NCBI RefSeq assembly: GCF_009600605.1
Contig: NZ_VWNA01000001.1
Coordinates: 434,001-498,000, forward strand
Direction of reading: 5' to 3'
DNA from: Segnochrobactrum spirostomi
Lineage (GTDB): Bacteria > Pseudomonadota > Alphaproteobacteria > Rhizobiales > Segnochrobactraceae
Length of the DNA stretch: 64,000 nt
Of this stretch, positions 45,504 through 52,532 are shown in pieces; position 1 is the stretch's first letter; every line of letters starts with the position of its first letter. The position numbers were made by a program, and so were the translations under genes. The notes beneath the pieces are model-generated. The model ran no database searches. It saw nothing but the letters and a program-made list of their open reading frames with translations, and was not told where the DNA came from.

Positions 45504-46490
45504 TCAGCTCGGGAAGACGACGGTGCGCTTGCCGTTGAGGATCACGCGGTCCTCGAGGTGCCAGGACAGCGCCCGGGCGAGCACCCGGCGTTCGATGTCA
45601 CGGCCCTTGCGGACGAGGTCGTCCGGCGTCGCCTGATGCGAGATGCGCTCGACGTCCTGCTCGATGATCGGACCTTCGTCGAGGTCCGAGGTGACGTAAT
45701 GGGCGGTCGCGCCGATCAGCTTCACGCCGCGCTCGTGCGCCTGGTGATAGGGCTTGGCACCCTTGAAGCCCGGCAGGAAGGAATGGTGGATGTTGATGCA
45801 GCGGCCCTTGAGCTTCGCGGCGAGGCCGTCCGACAGCACCTGCATGTAGCGCGCGAGCACGACGACCTCGCTGCGGGTCTCCTTCACGAGATCCCAGATG
45901 CGGGTTTCCTGCTCGAGCTTGGTCTCCTTCGTCACCGGCAGGTGATGGAAGGGAATCCCGTCGAGGTCGATGTGGGCATAGGTGTCGCGCGAATGGTTGG
46001 CGATGATGCCGGTCACGATCATCGGAATCTCGCCGATCCGCCAGCGATAGAGCAGATCGGTGAGGCAATGGTCGAACTTCGAGACGAGCAGCATGACGCG
46101 GCGCAGTTCGCCCCGCGCCCGCATCGTCCACGCCATCTGGAAGCGCTCGGCGATCGGCGCGAAGCCGGTCTTGAGATCCTCGACCGCGACCGGCGCGCCG
46201 ACGGCATTGAGCACCACGCGCATGAAGAAGCGGCCGCTGTCGGGATCGTCGTACTGGCTCGCTTCCTGGATGTTGCAGCGGCTCTCGAACAGATAGGTCG
46301 AAACCGCGGCAACGATGCCGGGCCGGTTGGGGCAGGACAGCGCGAGGATCACCTGATCGGTCGCGGTCGCCATCGGCCCCTCGCCCGGACCCGAACCGCC
46401 GTTCGGCTCGGCGGCGATGACGGGGCTCTCGCTCGCGGCCGGTTCGTCCGCTTTGGAGCGGCGCGGCCGGGTTTCCAGGGTCGTCGACAT
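45504..46490 (-). CDS. purU: formyltetrahydrofolate deformylase
   Basis: 328 residues. Hydrolyses 10-formyl-tetrahydrofolate to formate and tetrahydrofolate. N-terminal ACT domain ([21 protein letters not shown]) followed by the formyltransferase-fold domain with catalytic Asn/His/Asp features: [56 protein letters not shown] 40-residue Ala/Pro/Glu-rich N-terminal extension precedes the ACT domain; an inner ATG at 46373 is possible, but GAGGAAG before 46490 supports the longer form. With FolD it completes formaldehyde to formate via folate. Confidence 0.94.
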   Translation of the reverse strand: MSTTLETRPRRSKADEPAASESPVIAAEPNGGSGPGEGPMATATDQVILALSCPNRPGIVAAVSTYLFESRCNIQEASQYDDPDSGRFFMRVVLNAVGAPVAVEDLKTGFAPIAERFQMAWTMRARGELRRVMLLVSKFDHCLTDLLYRWRIGEIPMIVTGIIANHSRDTYAHIDLDGIPFHHLPVTKETKLEQETRIWDLVKETRSEVVVLARYMQVLSDGLAAKLKGRCINIHHSFLPGFKGAKPYHQAHERGVKLIGATAHYVTSDLDEGPIIEQDVERISHQATPDDLVRKGRDIERRVLARALSWHLEDRVILNGKRTVVFPS

Positions 46491-46664
46491 GGTCTTCCTC
46501 ACTCGGCGGTCATCCCGCCACGGTGGCATTCCTCACACGGCGGCGATGCCGCCACGGTTCGCGGGCGGCCCGCGCCGTCGTCTTCCACGACGACGGCGGG
46601 AAAATCCACCCGTTTGTGCCTCGTCGCCCGTCCCGCCTCGCAAGACCGGGCCCCACCGCCTTGA

Positions 46665-46720
46665 CCCTCCCCTGCCAGGGGGAGGGGTGGCGCGCAGCGC
46701 CGGGGTGGGGTCGCGGCCGG
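46665..46720 (+). repeat. palindromic repeat, family B copy 1
   Basis: About 55 bp starting CCCTCCCCTGCCAGGGGGAG, then GGGTGGCGCGCAGCGCCGG and GGTGGGGTCGCGGCCGG, with two internal hairpins. Nearly identical to 52328-52386 in the same orientation. It fills part of the 278-bp gap between purU and gmaS, which has no gene. Confidence 0.7.
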
Positions 46721-46768
46721 GCACGACCTCCCCCTACCCTCTTCCCGATACCTCTCGCCCGCCGCGCC

Positions 46769-48070
46769 TCAGCAATCGAGCGTGTTGTCGCGCTCCCACT
46801 GGGTCAGGTGGCGGGCGTAGGCGTTCCATTCCTGGTGCTTCAGCTTCGAATAGGCGGTGACGAACTCCGCCCCGAACGCGTCGGCGAGGATCGGCGACTT
46901 CTCGAAGGCGCGCAGCGCATCGAGCAGGTTCAAGGGTAACAGCTTGGCGCCGCGCACCTTGTGGCCTTCCGTGTACATGTTGATGTCGAGGCGCTTGCCG
47001 GGATCGCGCTTCTCGGCGATGCCGTCGAGGCCGGCGGCGAGCAGCGCCGCCTGCAGCAGATAGGGGTTCGCCGCGCCGTCGCCGAGCCGGAACTCGAACC
47101 GCCCGCCTTCCGGAATGCGGATCATGTGGGTGCGGTTGTTGCCGGTGTAGGTGATCGAATTCGGCGACCAGGTCGCGCCGGAGAGCGTCCGCGGCGCGTT
47201 GATGCGCTTGTAGGAATTGACCGTCGGGTTGGTCAGCGCGCAGATCGCGGCGGCGTTGTGGATGAGGCCGCCGATGAAGTTGTAGCCGAGCGCCGAGACG
47301 CCGAGCTCGCCCTTGTCGTCCTCGAACAGGTTGGTCTTGCCCTTCCACAGCGAGACGTGGGCGTGGCAGCCGCTGCCGGTCAGGTTCATGAACGGCTTCG
47401 GCATGAAGGTCGCGCGAAGTCCGTGCTTCTCGGCGATCGACTTCACCATGTACTTGAAGAAGGCATGGCGGTCGGCGGTGAGCAGCGCCGTGTCGTAGTG
47501 CCAGTTCATCTCGAACTGGCCGTTGGCGTCCTCGTGGTCGTTCTGATAGGGCCGCCAGCCGAGGCCGAGCATCGCGTCGCAGATCTCGGTGATGACGTCG
47601 TAGCGACGCATCAAGGCCATCTGGTCGTAGCAGGGCTTCTCCTGGGTGTCGGCGTCGTCACTGATGAGCGTGCCGTCACGAGTCGTCAGGAAGAACTCGC
47701 ACTCGACGCCGGATTTCAGCTCGTAGCCCTGCTTCGCCGCCTTGCCGACGAGACGCTTGAGCGTGTTGCGCGGAGCGTGCTCGACCTCCTTGCCGTCCAT
47801 CCAGAGATCGGCGGCGAGCCAACCGACTTCCGGCTTCCAGGGAAGCTGGATCAGGCTGTCGGGATCCGGCACGGCGAACAGGTCGGAATCGGCGGGGCTC
47901 ATGTCGAGCCACGTGGCGAACCCGGCGAAGCCGGCGCCCGCCTTCGCCATCTCGCCGATCGCGGCGGCCGGCACCAGCTTGGCGCGCTGGGCGCCGAACA
48001 GGTCGGTATAGGAGATGAGGAAATATTTGATGCCGCCATCCTTGGCGGCCTTCACCAGATCAATCGCCAT
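46769..48070 (-). CDS. gmaS: gamma-glutamylmethylamide synthetase
   Basis: 433 residues, glutamine-synthetase fold. Ligates methylamine to glutamate with ATP, giving gamma-glutamylmethylamide, the first step of the N-methylglutamate pathway. GS catalytic motifs: GVECEFFL (first Glu ligands), HEDANGQFEMNW, GSGCHAHVSLW, NRTHMIRIPEGGRFEFRLGDGAANPYL. The family's divergent N-terminal domain starts AKDGGIKYFLISYTDLFGAQRAKLVP. Distinguished from ordinary GlnA by sequence type and by lying 111 bp downstream of mgsC. ATG 48070 has GAGGGGAACG upstream. Confidence 0.92.
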   Translation of the reverse strand: MAIDLVKAAKDGGIKYFLISYTDLFGAQRAKLVPAAAIGEMAKAGAGFAGFATWLDMSPADSDLFAVPDPDSLIQLPWKPEVGWLAADLWMDGKEVEHAPRNTLKRLVGKAAKQGYELKSGVECEFFLTTRDGTLISDDADTQEKPCYDQMALMRRYDVITEICDAMLGLGWRPYQNDHEDANGQFEMNWHYDTALLTADRHAFFKYMVKSIAEKHGLRATFMPKPFMNLTGSGCHAHVSLWKGKTNLFEDDKGELGVSALGYNFIGGLIHNAAAICALTNPTVNSYKRINAPRTLSGATWSPNSITYTGNNRTHMIRIPEGGRFEFRLGDGAANPYLLQAALLAAGLDGIAEKRDPGKRLDINMYTEGHKVRGAKLLPLNLLDALRAFEKSPILADAFGAEFVTAYSKLKHQEWNAYARHLTQWERDNTLDC

Positions 48071-48181
48071 CGTTCCCCTCGCGGCCCGTTTTCGGACTCG
48101 CCAAATGGCCACCCTCCCCGAGCGGAAGGCGGCTTTCGTGAAGTGAGAGCGCCGCCGGGTCGAGGCGGCGGCGCTCCGTCA

Positions 48182-49519
48182 TCAGAGACCCTTGGTGAGC
48201 CCCGGGATCCAGTCGGTGCCGGCGAGCGGCACCCGGGCCATCGCGGCGGCCTCGATGGTCAGCGCCACGAGGTCTTCCGGCTCGAGATTGTGCACGTGGC
48301 TCTTGCCGCAGGCGCGCGCGATGGTCTGGGCCTCGAGCGTCATCACGGCGAGATAGTTGGCGAGCCGCCGGCCGGCCAGCACCGGATCGAGCCGCTTCAT
48401 GAGCTCGGGGTCCTGGGTCGTGATGCCGGCCGGATCGCGGCCCTCGTGCCAATCGTCGTAGGCCCCGGCGACGGTGCCGAGCGCCTCATATTCCGCCTCG
48501 TAATGCGGATCGTTGTCGCCGAGCGCGACCAAGGCGGCGGTGCCGATCGACACCGCGTCGGCGCCGAGCGCAAGCGCCTTCGCCACGTCGGCCCCGTTGC
48601 GGATACCGCCCGAGACGATGAGCTGCACCTTGCGGTGCATGTCGAGGTCCTGGAGCGCCTGGACGCACTGGCGGACGGCAGCGAGCGTCGGAAGACCGAC
48701 ATTCTCGATGAAGACCTCCTGGGTCGCCGCGGTGCCGCCCTGCATGCCGTCGACCACGACGACGTCGGCGCCCGACTTCACCGCGAGCGCGGTGTCGTAA
48801 TAGGGCCGCGCGGCACCGACCTTCACATAGATCGGCTTCTCCCAATCTGTGATCTCGCGCAGCTCCTCGATCTTGATCTCGAGGTCGTCCGGGCCGGTCC
48901 AGTCGGGATGCCGGCAGGCCGAGCGCTGGTCGATGCCTTCGGGGAGCGTGCGCATCTTGGCGACGCGCGGCGAGATCTTCTGCCCGAGCAGCATGCCGCC
49001 GCCGCCGGGCTTGGCGCCCTGCCCGACCACCACTTCGATGGCGTCGGCCTTGCGCAGGTCGTCCGGGTTCATGCCGTAGCGCGACGGCAGATATTGATAG
49101 ACGAGGAGGCTCGAATGACCGCGCTCCTCCGGCGTCATGCCGCCGTCGCCGGTGGTCGTCGAGGTGCCCATCGCCGAGGCGCCGCGGCCGAGCGCTTCCT
49201 TGGCCGGACCCGACAGCGAGCCGAAGCTCATGCCGGCGATGGTGATCGGGATCTTGAGGTGGATCGGCTTCTTCGCGAACCGCGTGCCGAGCACCACCTC
49301 GGTGCCGCAGCGCTCGCGATAGCCTTCGAGCGGATAGCGGCTGATCGAGGCGCCGAGGAACAGGAGGTCGTCGAAGTGCGGCAGCTTGCGCTTCGCCCCG
49401 CCGCCGCGGATGTCGTAGATGCCGGTCGCGGCGGCGCGCCGGATTTCCGACAGCGTATAATCGTCGAAGGTCGCCGACTTGCGGGGGACCGTGCGCGGTA
49501 TCTTCGGGACGTCATTCAT
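48182..49519 (-). CDS. mgsC: N-methylglutamate synthase subunit C (glutamate synthase FMN domain)
   Basis: 445 residues. Corresponds to the FMN-binding (beta/alpha)8 domain of the glutamate synthase large subunit: PITIAGMSFGSLSGPAKEALGRGASAMGTSTTTGDGGMTPEE, GQGAKPGGGGMLLGQKI, VKVGAARPYYDTALAVKSGADVVVVDGMQGGTAATQE, SGGIRNGADVAKALALGADAVSIGTAAL. Two Cys in the C-terminal region (ARACGKSHVHN and upstream) may bind part of an Fe-S centre. Catalyses formation of N-methylglutamate using the methylamine or methylamide group delivered by MgsA. 12 bp after mgsB. Confidence 0.9.
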   Translation of the reverse strand: MNDVPKIPRTVPRKSATFDDYTLSEIRRAAATGIYDIRGGGAKRKLPHFDDLLFLGASISRYPLEGYRERCGTEVVLGTRFAKKPIHLKIPITIAGMSFGSLSGPAKEALGRGASAMGTSTTTGDGGMTPEERGHSSLLVYQYLPSRYGMNPDDLRKADAIEVVVGQGAKPGGGGMLLGQKISPRVAKMRTLPEGIDQRSACRHPDWTGPDDLEIKIEELREITDWEKPIYVKVGAARPYYDTALAVKSGADVVVVDGMQGGTAATQEVFIENVGLPTLAAVRQCVQALQDLDMHRKVQLIVSGGIRNGADVAKALALGADAVSIGTAALVALGDNDPHYEAEYEALGTVAGAYDDWHEGRDPAGITTQDPELMKRLDPVLAGRRLANYLAVMTLEAQTIARACGKSHVHNLEPEDLVALTIEAAAMARVPLAGTDWIPGLTKGL

Positions 49520-49531
49520 CGCGCAGGCGCC

Positions 49532-50269
49532 TCAATAGCTCGAAACATTGTCGACGTGGAAATGGTAGAGCGTGCGGGCCGAGCCGTAGCGCTTGAAGTC
49601 GGAGACATCGACTTCACCGGCGAGGCCGGCCGCCGCGAGCTTCTCGTGAAGCTGCGCCTTGTGCTCGTCGCGCATCTCCTTCTCGATGCAGTCCGCACCG
49701 AGGCTCGTCACGCTGCCGCGGACATAGAGCCGGGCCTCGTAGATCGAGTCGCCGAGGCTTTCGCCCGCGTCGCCGAGCACGGTCAGCGTACCGGCCTGGG
49801 CCATGAAGGCCGACATGTGGCCGACCGAGCCCTTCACGACGATGTCGACGCCCTTCATCGAGATGCCGCAGCGCGCCGAGGCGTTGCCGTCGATGAGGAG
49901 GAAGCCGCCGCAGCCGGTGGCACCGGCGGCCTGACTGGCGTCGCCCTTCACGTGGACGAAGCCGGACATGATGTTCTCGGCGACGCCGACGCCCGCATTG
50001 CCGTTCACGAGAACGGTCGCGAGTTTGTTCATGCCGCCGCAATAGTAGCCGACGTTGCCGTCGATCTCGACGGAGATCGGAGCATCGATGCCGACCGCCA
50101 CCGCATGGCGACCGCGGGGATGGATGACCCGCCATGCGGTTTCGTTGGTGTCGTGCTTGAGGGCGTGGAGCGCGGTGTTGAGGTCACGCACGCTCGCGGA
50201 GGCGAGATCGATCAGATGAGTGGTGAGCACGCTCGGGGCGACCTTCAAAGCTTCAGAGCGGACGTTCAT
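49532..50269 (-). CDS. mgsB: N-methylglutamate synthase subunit B (GXGXG beta-helix)
   Basis: 245 residues. Right-handed beta-helix of the GltB C-terminal (GXGXG) type, with repeats such as GNVGYYCGGMN, GNAGVGVAENIMSG, GDASQAAGATGCGGFLLIDGNAS and GDAGESLGDSIYEARLYVRGS. It bridges the amidotransferase and FMN subunits. The start overlaps the mgsA stop (ATGA). Confidence 0.9.
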   Translation of the reverse strand: MNVRSEALKVAPSVLTTHLIDLASASVRDLNTALHALKHDTNETAWRVIHPRGRHAVAVGIDAPISVEIDGNVGYYCGGMNKLATVLVNGNAGVGVAENIMSGFVHVKGDASQAAGATGCGGFLLIDGNASARCGISMKGVDIVVKGSVGHMSAFMAQAGTLTVLGDAGESLGDSIYEARLYVRGSVTSLGADCIEKEMRDEHKAQLHEKLAAAGLAGEVDVSDFKRYGSARTLYHFHVDNVSSY

Positions 50270-51165
50270 GCCGCGCGATCCCAGAAATAGACCTTGGCGG
50301 GCTCCGGCTCCCAGACCTTGGCATCCTCGATGCCCGGCAGGTCGACGAGCGCGCGATATTCGGAGCCGAACGCGACATAGCGGTCGGTCTCGGCCATGAC
50401 GGCGGGCTTGCAGGCGATCGGATCGCGCAGCACGCCGAAGCCGGATTCGGTGCCGACGACGAAGGTGTAGAAGCCGTCGAGATCCTTCAGCGAAGCCTCG
50501 AGGGCCTGGCCGAGGCTCGCGCCCTCGCCCATCCGGTACGTCAGGTAGGCGGCGGCGACCTCGGAATCGTTGTCGGTCGCGACCGGAATGCCTTCCTTCT
50601 CGAGCCGGCGGCGGATCGTGCGGTGGTTCGACAGCGAGCCGTTGTGGACGAGGCACTGGTCGATGCCGGTCGAGAACGGGTGGGCGCCGTCGGTCGTCAC
50701 GGCGCTCTCGGTCGCCATGCGGGTGTGGCCGATGCCGTGGCTGCCGGTCATGGTCTCGAGATGGAAGCGGCGGGCGACCTCGCTCGGCAGCCCGACCTCC
50801 TTGTAGAGCTCCATGCGGGTGCCGGCGCCAACCACCGCGATGTGCGGCGCGGCGGCGGCGAGCGCGGCGCGCACGGCCTCCTCGCGATCGGCGGGAATGG
50901 CGATCACCGCGTGGGTCGCCCGCGGCGCGACCGCCACCGGCCCGCCGGCGGCGACCTCGAGCGTCTTCGCGAGCGCGGCGAAATCGGTGCCCTCGGGTCC
51001 GCGCAGCGTCAGCTTCAGGCGGCCGTCCTGGCGGTTGCCGTACACCGCGAAGCCGGCCGAATCCGGCCCGCGGTCGCACATCACGCCGAGCATGGTCGAC
51101 AGCATCGACCCGAGCTCGGGCGCGAGCGCCTCGTCCTTGAGAAACAGTCCCACGATGCCGCACAT
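50266..51165 (-). CDS. mgsA: N-methylglutamate synthase subunit A (class II glutamine amidotransferase)
   Basis: 299 residues. N-terminal nucleophile Cys2 in MCGIVGLFLKD, then GIGHTRMATES and HPFSTGIDQCLVHNGSLSNH, TDNDSEVAAAYL: the class II amidotransferase fold as in the first domain of glutamate synthase. It should release methylamine from gamma-glutamylmethylamide for use by MgsC. First gene of mgsABC-gmaS; a promoter candidate lies at 51286-51346. Confidence 0.9.
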   Translation of the reverse strand: MCGIVGLFLKDEALAPELGSMLSTMLGVMCDRGPDSAGFAVYGNRQDGRLKLTLRGPEGTDFAALAKTLEVAAGGPVAVAPRATHAVIAIPADREEAVRAALAAAAPHIAVVGAGTRMELYKEVGLPSEVARRFHLETMTGSHGIGHTRMATESAVTTDGAHPFSTGIDQCLVHNGSLSNHRTIRRRLEKEGIPVATDNDSEVAAAYLTYRMGEGASLGQALEASLKDLDGFYTFVVGTESGFGVLRDPIACKPAVMAETDRYVAFGSEYRALVDLPGIEDAKVWEPEPAKVYFWDRAA

Positions 51166-51285
51166 GGGCGCACTCTCCCCGCCGGCGCACAGGCCGGCCG
51201 TCGTCCGGCCCGTCGCGGGCCAGGATCTTCACTGATCGGATCGTCTGAAAGTCACCGCCGGAAGGTCGCGCCGGCCGTTCCTCAT

Positions 51286-51346
51286 GTCCTAAAGGCGGAC
51301 GCGCCGATCGTCAACCGCTGCGAATAAAATTTTCGTCTCACGAAAA
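51286..51346 (-). promoter_or_regulatory. candidate promoter and operator of mgsABC-gmaS
   Basis: On the minus strand: TTGACG (51309-51314), 17 bases, TAGGAC (51286-51291), giving a start about 115 bases before mgsA. An inverted repeat TTTTCGT-CTC-ACGAAAA (51330-51346) sits about 16 bases upstream of the -35 box, a usual place for an activator. The XRE-cupin regulator gene ends 26 bases further on. The weak -10 box would fit activated transcription. Confidence 0.4.
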
Positions 51347-51371
51347 ATACCCCGCCCTCACGGACAGCGCA

Positions 51372-52034
51372 TCACTGCGGATCGCGGGCGTAGACGATGA
51401 TCGAGAGATAGGTCATCGGGCGCACCAGGAGTTCCTCCGGCCCGTGGGTGGCACGGGAATCGAACAGGAGGGAATCGCCCGGCCGAAGGTGATAGGTGCG
51501 GTCGGCGTGGCGATAGAGGACCTCGCCGCTCAGCATGTAGATGTATTCGATGCCGGCGTGCTGGAATCCCGTATAGGGCACCGCCTCTTCGCTGAGCGTG
51601 ATGAGATAGGGCTCCATCACCAGATCGCCGCCGAGGGCGTGGCCGAGCAACTGATATTGATGGCCGGCCTTGGTGCCGCGCCGCTCGATGGTGACGCCCT
51701 GCCCGGCGCGCACATAGGAGCAGTCGCGGTTCTCCTCGAAGGTGGAGAACAGCGAGGAGATCGGCACGTTGAGCGCGGTGGTGATCGCCTGCAGCGTGGA
51801 GAGCGACGGCGAAATCAGCCCGTTCTCGATCTTCGACAGCATGCCGACCGAAATCCCCGCCGCGTTGGCGAGATCGGAAACGGTGAGATCATATTGCCGG
51901 CGGATGGTGCGGATCTGGACACCGAGGGCCTGCTCCAGCGTGCGGCCGGCCGTGTCGGGCGCGTTCGAACCGGTGCGATAATCCTCCGGGGGCGCCGGTT
52001 CGGCAGCCGCGGCCTTCTTCCGTGTCTCCGCCAA
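51372..52034 (-). CDS. XRE-family regulator with C-terminal cupin domain
   Basis: 220 residues. Helix-turn-helix of XRE type at about 40-95 (GVQIRTIRRQYDLTVSDLANAAGISVGMLSKIENGLISPSLSTLQAITTAL) and a cupin_2 effector-binding domain at about 140-215 (GIEYIYMLSGEVLYRHADRTYHLRPGDSLLFDSRATHGPE). Proteins of this design sense small metabolites, often amines or amino acids. Directly upstream of and on the same strand as mgsABC-gmaS, so it probably controls the N-methylglutamate genes and perhaps the divergent DUF1989-GcvT gene. Confidence 0.87.
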   Translation of the reverse strand: MAETRKKAAAAEPAPPEDYRTGSNAPDTAGRTLEQALGVQIRTIRRQYDLTVSDLANAAGISVGMLSKIENGLISPSLSTLQAITTALNVPISSLFSTFEENRDCSYVRAGQGVTIERRGTKAGHQYQLLGHALGGDLVMEPYLITLSEEAVPYTGFQHAGIEYIYMLSGEVLYRHADRTYHLRPGDSLLFDSRATHGPEELLVRPMTYLSIIVYARDPQ

Positions 52035-52327
52035 GCTCGGCTCTCCCTTCTCGCGCCCTCGGTGTCGGTTCGGGGCGCCGGTCCTTCATGTCGAAGTGTT
52101 TGGCGTTCGACGCCTTTCCGTCGGTGCCTGTCAACTCTTTGTCGGTCGGAGACGGGCTCCGTTGCAAGGGGCGGACCAAGCGCGGCGGCGGCCGATGCCG
52201 GGCCGGCCCCACCCTGTCCGCCGCCGGCGGCCTGTCCCTCCTCCTGGCAAGGGAGGGACTCGCTGCCGTTTTTGAGGCACCCAATCGTTCCCTAATCACG
52301 GCGGCTTCTACGAAGCAGCCGCCTAAA

Positions 52328-52386
52328 CCCCTCCCCTGCCAGGGGGAGGGGTGGCGCGCAGCGCCGGGGTGGGGTCCGCGGCCGGA
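52328..52386 (+). repeat. palindromic repeat, family B copy 2
   Basis: Almost base-for-base repeat of 46665-46720, same orientation. It sits in the 498-bp gap 52035-52532 between the divergent XRE-cupin and DUF1989-GcvT genes. That gap also contains an inverted repeat GTCGAA-N10-TTCGAC about 60 bases upstream of the regulator start and one AT-rich patch at about 52443-52480 that may hold the promoter of the plus-strand gene. Confidence 0.7.
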
Positions 52387-52532
52387 CGAGACCCAACCGC
52401 CAAACTCCCCCGCCAATCACTCTTGCGCCCACGCCCGCCCTGAGTGAAGATATTTTCCTGCGAAGAATAACAAACGCAAGCGGGGAACGCCGACGGGACC
52501 GTCGCGACCCCGCACTTTCGAAGGAGCGTGGC

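Noticed and set aside
46961-50290. A 1109-codon open frame on the plus strand across gmaS-mgsCBA
   Set aside because: It is antisense to four well-conserved genes with matching start/stop overlaps. Long antisense frames are expected at this GC content. The protein is Arg/Gly/Ala-rich with no recognisable domain.
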